A DNA stretch of 64,000 bases from Pedobacter schmidteae (lineage in GTDB: Bacteria; Bacteroidota; Bacteroidia; Sphingobacteriales; Sphingobacteriaceae), in NCBI RefSeq assembly GCF_900564155.1, contig NZ_LS999839.1, positions 2,601,097-2,665,096 on the forward strand. The letters run 5' to 3'. Below the pieces are notes generated by a model. That model ran no database searches, had not been told where the DNA came from, and was given only the letters and a program-made list of their open reading frames with translations. A program made the translations under genes and the position numbers. Each line of letters begins with the position of its first letter. Within the stretch, counting starts at the first letter, position 1. Of this stretch, positions 18,098-28,312 are shown in pieces.

Positions 18098-21028
18098 ATG
18101 AGTAAAATTTTTACCAAAGCGATTTTTGCACTTTTGTTATGTGCTTCCGGACTAGCCGCACATGCACAAAGTGTTGTCATTAGCGGCTTGGTTACCGACA
18201 AGCTCTCTAAACAACCAATACCAGGTGTTGGGATCACTGTAAAAGGCACTACAAGTGGCACGGCCACAGATGCAAATGGCAGGTATTCATTTAGTACAAA
18301 TCAAAAAGCTCCATTTACGCTCGTTATTTCATTTCTGGGGTATACCTCGGTTGAAAAAGAAATTACAGGTAGTACTTCAGGCCTTACAACAGAACTGGAG
18401 CCTACCGTTATTCTAGGTCAGGAGGTTGTTATCTCGGCGTCGAGAACACCCGAGCGAATTCTGGAATCGCCTGTAACCATCGAAAGAATAGGAGCCTCTG
18501 CCATTAAAGAATTGCCAGGGGCTTCGTTTTATGATGCCATTACCAATTTAAAAGGTGTAGAAGGCAGTACACAAAGTTTAACTTTTAAATCTATCAATAC
18601 CCGTGGTTTCAACTCTAATGGCAATAACCGATTCAATCAGTTTGTTGATGGGATGGACAATCAGGCCCCAGGTCTGAATTTTTCTGTAGGTAATATCATT
18701 GGCCTGTCAGAACTGGATGTGGATAATGTGGAGTTGTTACCTGGCGCTTCTTCAGCCTTATATGGTGCCGGTGGTATTAATGGTACCTTATTAATGACCT
18801 CTAAAAATCCGTTTAATTATCCGGGAGCCAGTTTTCAGTTTAAAACAGGGGTAAATCATGTAAACGACGATAATTCATCAGTACAACAATTTAATCAATT
18901 GGATGTGCGGGTAGCCAAATCCTGGAATAACCGGTTTGGAATGAAAGCCACTTTCTCCTATTTACAGGCAAAAGATTGGTTTGGTACCGATACCAGAAAT
19001 TATGACCGGATCAATAATACTGTGATAGCTGGCGACAGAAATTCAGATCCAAATTACGACGGCTTAAACGTTTATGGGGATGAAGTGAGCCAAAACATGC
19101 GTAATCTGGTGCAAAATAGTATTGAACCAGCAGTTCGCGCCGGAATTTTAGCCGCTTCTGGTGGAGCTTTTAATCCAAAAGCGACACTGGATGCAATTGT
19201 GGCGCCGGGTTCAAGTTATCCAACTTATCTGGCCGCCATCAATGGACTGCCAATTCCTGCAGCACTAAAACAAGCCACATCCACACAATACCTTCCTTTT
19301 TATTTCGGATTGGCAAATCCTTCCGTATTGCCAAATCAGTCTATTTCCAGAAATGGATACAATGAGATAGATCTGGTTGATTACAATACAAAATCTTTAA
19401 AAGCATCAGGTTCATTTAACTACAAAATAACCAATACCATCCAGGCTATTGCTCAGTTAAGCTGGGGTAGCGGGACCTCCGTTTACACCGGTTCGGATCG
19501 TTATTCTCTGCGAAATTTTAGCATAGGCCAATATAAACTCGAATTGAAGGGAGATGATTTCTTTATCCGGGGATATACTACACAGGAACGATCGGGTGAT
19601 TCTTACATCTCTTCCGTTTTGGGGGTTTCGATCAACGAAGTTTCCAGTACAAACAGTACATGGTTTCCTGCCTATATCGGTAATTACATTGGTGCCAGAC
19701 TTCAGAATCAGCCGGTTGATGCAGCACACAATATCGCCAGGACAGCTGCCAATCAAACCGGACGTGGTCGTTTTTTGCCTGGGACAGCGAATTTTGAAAA
19801 AACAAAGTATCAGATCATGAACACTGATATCAGTGCTACGGTAATTAATCCTACCGATCCATCTAAAAGTGTGTATGGAGCACGGTTTAATGATAAAACC
19901 AACCTTTATCATTATGAAGGAATGTACAATTTTACCAATATCCTAAATAATGCATTGGAACTGCAGGTCGGAGCGTCATCAAGATTATACCAGCTCCGTT
20001 CGGGTGGAACTATTTTTAATGACCTCAATTCTCCTATAAATATCAATGAGTATGGTGCTTTTGCACAAATGGGTAAGAAGTTATTCAAAGATAAATTTAA
20101 ACTGACCCTTGCGGGACGCTACGATAAGAGTACAAATTTTGAGGGCAGATTTACACCAAGGGTAACTGGTGTGTTAACCGTGGCCGAAAACAATAATATT
20201 CGCGTTTCGTACCAAACGGGCTACCGCAATCCTACTACACAAAACCAGTATATTGATCTTTCTGTGTTGGGCGGACAAACCAGGCTAATAGGTGGCTTAC
20301 CCGGAAGTATTCAAAAATATCATCTGGATACCAATCCAGGAGTTTTAAGAAGCAATTATATCGCTTACCTGGCATCAGCTGCAGCAAGTCCTACAGGTAC
20401 TGGTGACCCAAGTTTATTAGTGCCCTATACCTTTAGCTCCAAAGGACTACGTCCGGAAAGTGTGGAATCTTATGAATTGGGGTATAAAGGTTTGATCAGT
20501 AAAAAATTATTAATAGATGCCTACGGCTATTACAATACCTATAAAGATTTTATTACATCCGTTACATTGTTTAGAGATGGAGGTAGTTTTGGTGTGCCGG
20601 TAAATGCAGAAGGTAATGTAAATAGTTACGGGGGAGCATTAGGATTAGATTACCTGTTGGGTAAATATACGTTAACAGGAAATGTTTCTTATAATCAGAT
20701 CGGTGATCTGCCAGCTGATTATGATAATGATTTCAATACGCCTAAAATTAGGTATAATCTGGGACTGGCCAATAGAGAAATCGTTAAAAACCTTGGATTT
20801 AATGTGCAGTATCGCTGGCAGGATAAATATTATTGGTTCTCGTCATTTGCTGTAGGTAATGTTCCTGCATTTTCTACGTTTGATGCACAGGTTAACTTAA
20901 AAGTACCCGCTGTAAATTCAATGATTAAAATAGGGGGCTCAAATATCCTGAATAAGTATTATGTAACTTCATTTGGTAACCCTGCTGTAGGGGCGCTTTA
21001 TTACGTGTCGTATACCTTTAATCCATAA
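18098..21028 (+). CDS. TonB-dependent outer-membrane receptor
   Basis: 976 residues. A signal peptide (to about residue 24, AAHAQ) precedes a carboxypeptidase-like regulatory domain (VVISGLVTDKLSKQPIPGVGITVKGT), a plug domain (about 115-235, with INTRGFNSNG and LLPGASSALYGAGGINGTL) and a 22-strand barrel ending in YVSYTFNP with the terminal aromatic pattern. It imports a large substrate using TonB energy. No SusD partner follows, so it is not a classic polysaccharide locus; siderophore, cobalamin or peptide uptake are options. It lacks an N-terminal STN signalling domain. A terminator follows at 21050. Confidence 0.93.
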   Translation: MSKIFTKAIFALLLCASGLAAHAQSVVISGLVTDKLSKQPIPGVGITVKGTTSGTATDANGRYSFSTNQKAPFTLVISFLGYTSVEKEITGSTSGLTTELEPTVILGQEVVISASRTPERILESPVTIERIGASAIKELPGASFYDAITNLKGVEGSTQSLTFKSINTRGFNSNGNNRFNQFVDGMDNQAPGLNFSVGNIIGLSELDVDNVELLPGASSALYGAGGINGTLLMTSKNPFNYPGASFQFKTGVNHVNDDNSSVQQFNQLDVRVAKSWNNRFGMKATFSYLQAKDWFGTDTRNYDRINNTVIAGDRNSDPNYDGLNVYGDEVSQNMRNLVQNSIEPAVRAGILAASGGAFNPKATLDAIVAPGSSYPTYLAAINGLPIPAALKQATSTQYLPFYFGLANPSVLPNQSISRNGYNEIDLVDYNTKSLKASGSFNYKITNTIQAIAQLSWGSGTSVYTGSDRYSLRNFSIGQYKLELKGDDFFIRGYTTQERSGDSYISSVLGVSINEVSSTNSTWFPAYIGNYIGARLQNQPVDAAHNIARTAANQTGRGRFLPGTANFEKTKYQIMNTDISATVINPTDPSKSVYGARFNDKTNLYHYEGMYNFTNILNNALELQVGASSRLYQLRSGGTIFNDLNSPININEYGAFAQMGKKLFKDKFKLTLAGRYDKSTNFEGRFTPRVTGVLTVAENNNIRVSYQTGYRNPTTQNQYIDLSVLGGQTRLIGGLPGSIQKYHLDTNPGVLRSNYIAYLASAAASPTGTGDPSLLVPYTFSSKGLRPESVESYELGYKGLISKKLLIDAYGYYNTYKDFITSVTLFRDGGSFGVPVNAEGNVNSYGGALGLDYLLGKYTLTGNVSYNQIGDLPADYDNDFNTPKIRYNLGLANREIVKNLGFNVQYRWQDKYYWFSSFAVGNVPAFSTFDAQVNLKVPAVNSMIKIGGSNILNKYYVTSFGNPAVGALYYVSYTFNP

Positions 21029-21049
21029 AACTTGTCTTTATTAATGCTT

Positions 21050-21083
21050 AAGGCCTTGACATTCACGTCAGGGCCTTTTTTTT
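21050..21083 (+). terminator. Terminator after the TonB-dependent receptor
   Basis: AAGGCC (21050-21055) pairs with GGCCTT (21072-21077), with inner TGAC/GTCA pairing and a following T-run. Confidence 0.85.
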
Positions 21084-21195
21084 GTTCTAATTTTATCTCA
21101 TAATAATTCTTTGGTTTTAATAGAAATTTTAACACCTTAGTTGTACAAAGTACACGAAGTAAATTGAATCGTGTGATTTATATAAGGGGGTTTTC

Positions 21196-23664
21196 ATGGA
21201 AGAATTAAATAAACAAGAGCAAGAAATAAACGAAAATATAAAGGATGTTGCCGAAACTGAAGAGGTAGTACAGCATTTAAATAATCCTGTTTCAGGGCCT
21301 AAGCCTATTGTGAAAAAATACCTTAGCGCTGTAAAACAGGCACATGCAGAAGGCAATAAATTCTATTTTTCGGATGGTGATGCAAGGGTAGAAGTAAGGG
21401 TGGTTAGCGACGAGATCATCAGAATCAGACTGGCACCACATGGCGTTTTTCTGGATGATTTTTCTTACGCTGTGCCTGTGGTTGATCAAAAGGTAACGAC
21501 CTTTAAAATGGAGGATCAGGAAGATGTTTATGCCATTTCTACCAACACCGTTACCTGTAAAATCAGAAAAAGCGATTTTCATATCTCCTTTACCGAAAAC
21601 ATTAGTCAGATGGTGATGAGCGAGGATGAATCGCCTATGCATTGGGAAGAAAACGTAGAGTTTGGAGGTTATTATGTGTATGCTACCAAAAAGTGTTTGC
21701 CTGATGAGAATTTCTTTGGCCTTGGCGATAAGTCAGGAAACATGAATTTGAGAGGCCGGCATTTCCAAAACTGGAATACGGATGCCTACTCTTTTGGCTG
21801 GGATCAGGATCCTTTATACCGTACCATTCCTTTTTATACAGGTGTGCATCATCAGGCTGCCTATGGCATATTCTTCGACAATACTTTCCGTTCCTATTTT
21901 GACTTCGGCAAAGAAGACCATACCAAAACCAGTTTTTGGGCTGATGGGGGCGAACTGCAATATTATTACATCCATGGCCCTCATTTGATGGACGTGGTAA
22001 AAAGATACCAAAGCCTTACAGGGACGCATCCTATGCCGCCAAAATGGGCCTTGGGCTATCATCAGTGCAGGTGGAGCTATTATCCCGAGAAAAAGGTGAA
22101 AGAAATTGCAGAAGGCTTTAGATCAAGAGACATTCCTTGCGATGCCATTTACCTGGACATCGACTATATGGATGGTTACCGTTGCTTTACCTGGAACAAA
22201 AGCCATTTCCCTGATCCTAAAAGAATGATAAAAGAACTGGCCAATGATGGCTTTAAAACGGTGGTTATGATTGATCCGGGAATTAAAGTGGACGACAATT
22301 ACTGGGTTTTTAAAGAAGGTAAGGAAAATAACTATTTCTGCCGTCGCAGTGACGACTACTTTATGGAAGGCCATGTTTGGCCGGGCCGATGCCAGTTCCC
22401 CGACTTTACCAATCCAACGGTGAGAGAATGGTGGGGGAAATTATATAAAGAGCTGGTAGATATAGGTGTTGCCGGTGTGTGGAATGACATGAACGAACCT
22501 GCTGTATTTGGTTCGGGCACTTTCCCTAACGATGTAAGACACAATTACGATGGTTATAGAGGCTCGCACCGTAAGGCACACAACATTTACGGAATGCAAA
22601 TGGTGCGCTCTACTTACGACGGACTTAAAAAACTGATGCGCAACAAACGTCCATTTACCATTACCCGTGCAGGATATTCGGGCATGCAGCGTTATGGATG
22701 TGTGTGGACAGGCGATAATGTAGCCACTTGGGAACACCTTAAAATTGGTAATATTCAATGTCAGCGTATGTCTATATCGGGCGTTCCATTCTGCGGAACA
22801 GATATTGGCGGCTTTAGCGGCGAACCCGACGGCGAATTGTTTACCCGCTGGATTCAGCTGGGGACTTTTTCACCCTTTATGCGTGCGCATTCGGCAGGAG
22901 ATACCGCCGAACGTGAGCCATGGAGTTTTGGTGAGCCTTATACCAGCATCAACAGAACCTATATAGAGTTGCGTTACCGACTGATGCCGTATTTGTATTC
23001 GGTATTCTGGGAGCATCACCGTTATGGGTTCCCTATTCTCAGACCATTGGTAATGCTGGAACAAGAGAATGCCAGTACCAGTTTCCGTCAGGATGAGTTT
23101 ACCTTTGGTGATAAAATTCTGGTATGTCCGGTTTTGGAACAGGGAGCTACCTCCCGCATGGTTTATTTGCCTAAAGGTAAGTGGTATAACTTCTGGACCC
23201 ACGAAATATTAATTGGCGAAAGCGAGCATAATGTAAATGCACCTTTAGACCACATGCCATTGTTTGTAAGAGCAGGTTCTGTTATTCCCGAATATCCGGT
23301 GATGCAATATGTTGGCGAAAAGAACATTGAAGAAGTATTATTAAATGTATATTACACAGATTACGAAGTAAATTCTTTCCTGTTTGAAGATCATGGGGAC
23401 ACCTTTGCCTACGAGCAGGACATTTACTCCGAGAAAAAATTTAGTGTAAACGGTACGCAGTACCAGCTCACTATTGAGCAGAGTGTTGATGGATTATATA
23501 CCCCAAATTATGAGTTGTATAATTACAATATCATTGGCCTGCCATTTAATGTAAATAAGATTACGGTTGACGAGAAAGATGTGGCCGATTACCATATCGA
23601 TGAAAACAACTGTCTGCGTTTTAAATCAAATAAGAATTTCACCAGCATAAAAATATATAACTAA
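21196..23664 (+). CDS. GH31 family alpha-glucosidase
   Basis: An 822-residue glycoside hydrolase family 31 enzyme. The N-terminal beta-sandwich is followed by the TIM barrel with the nucleophile Asp431 in WNDMNEP and the acid/base Asp507 in TGDN; HQCRWSYYPE and RAHSAGDTAEREPW are further family motifs. It hydrolyses terminal alpha-glucosidic bonds. No signal peptide is seen, and the Glu-rich first 35 residues suggest a cytoplasmic enzyme. A strong ribosome site (AGGGGG) precedes the ATG. It overlaps glgB by one base, so both act together on maltodextrin or glycogen-type glucan. Confidence 0.93.
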   Translation: MEELNKQEQEINENIKDVAETEEVVQHLNNPVSGPKPIVKKYLSAVKQAHAEGNKFYFSDGDARVEVRVVSDEIIRIRLAPHGVFLDDFSYAVPVVDQKVTTFKMEDQEDVYAISTNTVTCKIRKSDFHISFTENISQMVMSEDESPMHWEENVEFGGYYVYATKKCLPDENFFGLGDKSGNMNLRGRHFQNWNTDAYSFGWDQDPLYRTIPFYTGVHHQAAYGIFFDNTFRSYFDFGKEDHTKTSFWADGGELQYYYIHGPHLMDVVKRYQSLTGTHPMPPKWALGYHQCRWSYYPEKKVKEIAEGFRSRDIPCDAIYLDIDYMDGYRCFTWNKSHFPDPKRMIKELANDGFKTVVMIDPGIKVDDNYWVFKEGKENNYFCRRSDDYFMEGHVWPGRCQFPDFTNPTVREWWGKLYKELVDIGVAGVWNDMNEPAVFGSGTFPNDVRHNYDGYRGSHRKAHNIYGMQMVRSTYDGLKKLMRNKRPFTITRAGYSGMQRYGCVWTGDNVATWEHLKIGNIQCQRMSISGVPFCGTDIGGFSGEPDGELFTRWIQLGTFSPFMRAHSAGDTAEREPWSFGEPYTSINRTYIELRYRLMPYLYSVFWEHHRYGFPILRPLVMLEQENASTSFRQDEFTFGDKILVCPVLEQGATSRMVYLPKGKWYNFWTHEILIGESEHNVNAPLDHMPLFVRAGSVIPEYPVMQYVGEKNIEEVLLNVYYTDYEVNSFLFEDHGDTFAYEQDIYSEKKFSVNGTQYQLTIEQSVDGLYTPNYELYNYNIIGLPFNVNKITVDEKDVADYHIDENNCLRFKSNKNFTSIKIYN

Positions 23665-25574
23665 TGAACCAGGTGCTTGCCCATAGCTTATTTACCGAAT
23701 TTGACATTTCTTTATTTGTTTCCGGCAAGCACTTCCGTTTGTACGAAAAGTTTGGTGCCCATCTGATTACGGTGGATGATGTAGCCGGAACTTATTTTTC
23801 TGTGTGGGCGCCCAATGCACAGGCTATACATGTGATTGCCGATTTTAACGATTGGAACCACACCTCGCACCCTTTAAACAGACGTTTGGATAGCTCCGGC
23901 ATTTGGGAAGGGTTTATTCCCGGGGTTGCCAAAGGAGAGATTTATAAGTTTCTGGTTAGAGGATTTGATGGGGTAGAAGTACAAAAAGGTGATCCATATG
24001 CGAAAAGATGGGAACATCCGCCCCGAACGGCTTCAATAGTTTGGGATAACGACTACAAATGGAAGGACAAAGCCTGGTTAAACAAACGACCTAAGGTAAA
24101 TGCGCTAAACAAACCTATGTCGGTTTATGAAGTCCATTTGGGCTCATGGCAGCGCGATCCAAGTGAGCCAGACCGGATATTAACATATGTAGAAATAGCG
24201 AATAGCCTGGTGCCTTATGTGCTGGATATGGGCTTTACTCATGTCGAGCTCATGCCCGTAATGGAATATCCTTATTTCCCTTCCTGGGGTTATCAGATTA
24301 CCGGATATTTTGCAGCAAGTTCGCGACACGGAACACCACAGGAGCTGATGTACCTGATCAACGAATTGCACAGAAATAACATTGCGGTTATTTTAGATTG
24401 GGTGCCTTCACATTTTCCCGGCGATTCGCATGGGCTTTACCACTTTGATGGTACGCATTTGTACGAACATTCGGATATGCGCAAAGGCTTTCATCCTGAT
24501 TGGAAATCCTATATTTTTAACTACGACCGCAATGAGGTCCGTTCGTTCCTGATCAGTAATGCCCTTTACTGGCTCGATAAATTCCATGTAGATGGCTTAA
24601 GAGTGGATGCCGTAGCTTCAATGCTTTATTTCGATTTTTCGCGTAAGGCTGAAGAATCGGCGACAAACCAATATGGCGGTAGCGAAAATTTAGGTGCTAT
24701 TGAGTTTCTTAAAGACTTAAACATAGCGGTGTATGGTAATTACGAAGGGGTACACACCATTGCTGAAGAAAGCAGTACGTACCCCGGGGTTACACATCCT
24801 GTTCATGAAGGGGGGCTGGGCTTTGGTATGAAATGGATGATGGGCTGGATGAACGATACACTGAAGTATTTTAAAAACGATCCCATCAACAGGAGGTACC
24901 ATCATTATCAGCTTACTTTTGGCATTACCTATGCTTTTAGTGAAAACTTTATGCTCCCTTTTTCGCACGATGAGGTGGTACATGGTAAGTCGTCCATGAT
25001 CTATAAAATGCCTGGAGATGAGTGGCAAAAGTTTGCCAACCTACGCGTATTGTATACTTATATGTTTACGCAGCCCGGAACCAAGCTGTTGTTTATGGGT
25101 AACGAGTTTGCACAAACGCATGAATGGGATTTTAAGAGTTCGTTAGACTGGCATTTGTTGGAGCATGCACCTCATATCGCCATGCAAAAAACCGTACGTG
25201 CCATCAATAAACTGTATGCTGCCGAGCCGGCATTGTATGAACATAGTTTCTCTTATGAGGGATTTGAATGGATCAATGCCGATGATGCCCGGCATTCCAT
25301 TTATATCTACATCAGAAAAGGGAAAAAGGCAAAAGATACCCTGATTGTGATTTTAAATCTTACACCTGTTTACCGCGAAAACTATAGGGTGGGACTGCCT
25401 TTTAAAGCCAAATGGAAAGAAATTTTTAATACCGACGCTAAAGAGTTTTTTGGTAGTGGTAAGTTGAACAGCAAACTAATTCTGCCCGAAAAAGTAGCTT
25501 GTCACAATCGCGAATATTCTGTGGTTTTAAATGTGCCGCCATTGGCTGTGACTATTTTGAAACAGGGGAAATAG
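23664..25574 (+). CDS. glgB: GlgB, 1,4-alpha-glucan branching enzyme
   Basis: A 636-residue GH13 enzyme that introduces alpha-1,6 branches in glycogen. The N-terminal CBM48 region is visible (YFSVWAPNAQAIHVIADFNDW), followed by the catalytic barrel with the family signature VELMPVMEYP, nucleophile Asp315 in GLRVDAVASM, the catalytic glutamate near residue 368 (IAEESSTYPG) and LPFSHDEVVHGK. The ATG overlaps the GH31 stop (TAATG). No glgA or glgC lies in the window. The last 23 bases overlap the 3' end of the convergent CHAT gene. Confidence 0.95.
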   Translation: MNQVLAHSLFTEFDISLFVSGKHFRLYEKFGAHLITVDDVAGTYFSVWAPNAQAIHVIADFNDWNHTSHPLNRRLDSSGIWEGFIPGVAKGEIYKFLVRGFDGVEVQKGDPYAKRWEHPPRTASIVWDNDYKWKDKAWLNKRPKVNALNKPMSVYEVHLGSWQRDPSEPDRILTYVEIANSLVPYVLDMGFTHVELMPVMEYPYFPSWGYQITGYFAASSRHGTPQELMYLINELHRNNIAVILDWVPSHFPGDSHGLYHFDGTHLYEHSDMRKGFHPDWKSYIFNYDRNEVRSFLISNALYWLDKFHVDGLRVDAVASMLYFDFSRKAEESATNQYGGSENLGAIEFLKDLNIAVYGNYEGVHTIAEESSTYPGVTHPVHEGGLGFGMKWMMGWMNDTLKYFKNDPINRRYHHYQLTFGITYAFSENFMLPFSHDEVVHGKSSMIYKMPGDEWQKFANLRVLYTYMFTQPGTKLLFMGNEFAQTHEWDFKSSLDWHLLEHAPHIAMQKTVRAINKLYAAEPALYEHSFSYEGFEWINADDARHSIYIYIRKGKKAKDTLIVILNLTPVYRENYRVGLPFKAKWKEIFNTDAKEFFGSGKLNSKLILPEKVACHNREYSVVLNVPPLAVTILKQGK

Positions 25575-28278
25575 ATTTTTTTTTGATTTTTACCAGGTAA
25601 TAAATGCCAAAAAATGCACTAAGCACGAGGGCTGCAAACTGGCCGTAGCGAACATAAGGATTCCCTGCAGGTGTCAGGTCTATTTTTTTGTCATATCCCA
25701 TATAAATCAGGGCGTCCCAGTAATAGGGCAAACATTCTTGTGGTGAGCGTTTTTTTCCCTGCAACCAACTTAGCTTTGCCTGATGTAAGGCCATACTTAC
25801 TTTCTGTCCTGATAAAATATTACTATAGCAGTTGGCCGTAATTTCTGCTGCCGCCTTATCATTAACATTCCATAAACCGGCAATGGTTCCTCCGGTACCA
25901 ATGGCGGCAAAACCCCTGCTCAGACTGATGATGCCTTCGCCACTGCTCATCATTCCATCTGCTGTGCGGCAAGCACTCAACACGACCAGGTCTGGAGCAT
26001 TTTTTCGGGCCGACAGCTCAAATAAATAGACTTCACTATCGTTAAAGGCCAGTGTAGGCTCTTTTTGTGTGCCCGAAAGATAGGAATGGGTACTGATGTG
26101 TAGCACTTTGGTTTGGTCAAATGCCTTAAAAAAGCCCTTTACACTCGCCTGTTCATCTCTGCTAAATTGACCATCAATTATCTTTTCTATCGCTGCGGCT
26201 TCGCTGGCTACAGCCGGTATAAATTGTTTGTTTTTGTTTTGATGGGTAACAAATAAGCCTGCGAAGCCTTTATTACCTGTGTTTTTCCTGGTCGATTGCT
26301 TTAGCCACGTTTGAATGGAAAAGGCATAGGACACCGAAACATCTTTAATAAAGTAAGGCCAGCTGGCTATGTTTGGTTGATATTGGTTATGGGTAATCAA
26401 ACCATCGAAAGAAAGGTAACCTATCACCTCATCAGGGATAATAATCAGCTTTTCATTTTTAGGGAAATTAAAGCCAGACAACAAGATCCTGTAAATTTGA
26501 TTGGAGGCGATGTAAAACGATTTAGGTTGATCCATCATAGCCGAAGGGCCATGGCGATAATAAGTATGTACAAAGTTCAGAATGTCGTTTTTGACCTGCG
26601 GGGCATTGCCAATCCTTTTGATGTGTTTCAATTGCCGCTTCACAATCTCTGCCACATAAATATGGTGATTGCCGGAAAAGAATTCAATAAAATGAGCATC
26701 AGAGGGAATTTGATGCAGTAGGTTGTTTACACCAGAAACTCCCTTGTCAAGTGCTAAAGAGGGATATCTATGGATGATTTTTTTTTCAACGGCATCCAGT
26801 TTAAACTTCAGTTCGCTGTTTTGCTTTGCTATGTCCTGTGGGGTGGCTGTACCTTGTAAAAGCTCTTTTTCGTTGAAGGCGATAGCCTGCTCAAGTTTCT
26901 TCTTTTCTGTAAAAAGAGGGTCTTTGGTCGATTGGGTCAATTGCTGCTGATTTCTCCGGATATCGTCCAGCAAGGTGCGGGCACGTGTTTGCTCCATGAT
27001 ATCGATAAGGATGGCAGCATATTGCTGTTGTTTTGTTTTGGCTAACAAGCCAAAGGCAATGTCAATCGCCTGCTCGGCCATTTGTCTCGTTTCGGCCTGA
27101 AAGCGTTGTTTGGTTTTTACATCGGCCAGCTCAAAACGAATCTTGTCGGCCGATAATAGGGAAAGACGGATGTTGTCCAGCGCTGCTTTGGCTTGCCCCA
27201 GCTGTTGATACGCCACAGATTTTTGATAAAAAACATCAATCAGGCGGTTGTCGCCAAATATCCTTTCTGGTTTCACTGTCAAAGCATCTTCCGGAAAACC
27301 AAGTGTATTTAGTGCCTGATTAAAATAAACAAGAGAAGGTAAAGCTTGTTTTTGCAAAAGCTTTAGCTTTCCTAACTGAATGAGCACGTACGCCTTTTCC
27401 CTCAGCCGGTTCCCCTTATAATACATATCATTAATGGCAAGGGCACGTTGGTAGTAATACTGTGCATGTGCAAAGTGCCATTTTTTTCTTTGAATGTCTC
27501 CTGCAGTAATGTAACTGCTCAACAGCCAGTAAGCGGTTTCGAAGTCTGGATTAAGCTTTTGCTGTCGCGCAATGTTTCGCTCAATTACTTTTTCGGCCTG
27601 CTCAAGTTCTTCTTTGTCGCTGTAAATGTCGGCCAGGGTATTGTCTAGTAAAATCAAAGCCTGTCCATTTGCAGTAGTTTTTTTCGTGCCCAGTTGTATG
27701 CATTTTTCTGCTTGCATAAAATTGCCCAGCGACCGGTAAGAGATGGCCATATTGTTGTATACCGAAACAGCAAGTGCGTCATCATGCACCTTTAGTGCAT
27801 AATCCAAAGTTTTTTGCTGAATAAACAAAGCCTTTTCGTAATCACCCAGTCGCGTATAATTGTTGGCCCAGGGTTTCAACACATACTCTGCAATTCCTTC
27901 CACATTCAACTGATGTTCTGTCAGGTAATTGTAGGCTTCCTCGTAACAATTGATTGAATTAAGAATATTTCCTGTATACATCTGATTGTAGCCCTGATTA
28001 CTCAGTAGCATTAGCCAGGCTTCTTTTTCAGGGATAGACTTTGGTTTTCTCCAACTCTCAGCTGCAGTATTCATCAAAAAGCTAAGGCTTTGCCTGGGAT
28101 TGCTATAACTGTAGTCGATACGTGCGTACAGCCAGTCGACCAAATTATTACGTGATTTTAGCGAGTCGAGTGTTTTGGTCAGGGAATAGGGAATGGCATC
28201 TGACTGCTGTGCATAGGCAATATCAGTAAGCGAAAAATATAAAAGAAAAATACAAAACCAGAATTTAGCGGTTTTCAT
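25552..28278 (-). CDS. Secreted, membrane-anchored TPR-CHAT domain protein
   Basis: 908 residues. A signal peptide (first 24, ending AYAQ) is followed by about ten TPR-like helical repeats (for example CYEEAYNYL, EKALFIQQKTLDYA, SVYNNMAISYRSLGNFMQAEKCI), a coiled linker, then a CHAT domain (about 590-850) and a C-terminal membrane helix (about 880-897) with a basic tail. CHAT is a caspase-like cysteine peptidase fold. The dyad looks intact: His731 in HISTHSYL and Cys770 in LSACRTADG. SP plus C-terminal anchor places the domains in the periplasm. It lies 34 bases after the PKD/barrel gene and is probably co-transcribed. Substrate is unknown. Confidence 0.9.
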   Translation of the reverse strand: MKTAKFWFCIFLLYFSLTDIAYAQQSDAIPYSLTKTLDSLKSRNNLVDWLYARIDYSYSNPRQSLSFLMNTAAESWRKPKSIPEKEAWLMLLSNQGYNQMYTGNILNSINCYEEAYNYLTEHQLNVEGIAEYVLKPWANNYTRLGDYEKALFIQQKTLDYALKVHDDALAVSVYNNMAISYRSLGNFMQAEKCIQLGTKKTTANGQALILLDNTLADIYSDKEELEQAEKVIERNIARQQKLNPDFETAYWLLSSYITAGDIQRKKWHFAHAQYYYQRALAINDMYYKGNRLREKAYVLIQLGKLKLLQKQALPSLVYFNQALNTLGFPEDALTVKPERIFGDNRLIDVFYQKSVAYQQLGQAKAALDNIRLSLLSADKIRFELADVKTKQRFQAETRQMAEQAIDIAFGLLAKTKQQQYAAILIDIMEQTRARTLLDDIRRNQQQLTQSTKDPLFTEKKKLEQAIAFNEKELLQGTATPQDIAKQNSELKFKLDAVEKKIIHRYPSLALDKGVSGVNNLLHQIPSDAHFIEFFSGNHHIYVAEIVKRQLKHIKRIGNAPQVKNDILNFVHTYYRHGPSAMMDQPKSFYIASNQIYRILLSGFNFPKNEKLIIIPDEVIGYLSFDGLITHNQYQPNIASWPYFIKDVSVSYAFSIQTWLKQSTRKNTGNKGFAGLFVTHQNKNKQFIPAVASEAAAIEKIIDGQFSRDEQASVKGFFKAFDQTKVLHISTHSYLSGTQKEPTLAFNDSEVYLFELSARKNAPDLVVLSACRTADGMMSSGEGIISLSRGFAAIGTGGTIAGLWNVNDKAAAEITANCYSNILSGQKVSMALHQAKLSWLQGKKRSPQECLPYYWDALIYMGYDKKIDLTPAGNPYVRYGQFAALVLSAFFGIYYLVKIKKKSISPVSK

Positions 28279-28312
28279 TAAAAGCCATTTCAGCTAAAAT
28301 AAGCTTTTTTGG

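Noticed and set aside
15468..21028. Polysaccharide utilization locus
   Set aside because: There is no SusD gene after the TonB-dependent receptor, and the GH31-glgB pair lies beyond a terminator and lacks secretion signals.
25552..28278. CHAT protein as part of a type III-E CRISPR or gasdermin defence system
   Set aside because: It has a signal peptide and a C-terminal membrane helix, and no CRISPR array, Cas gene or gasdermin-like gene is near.
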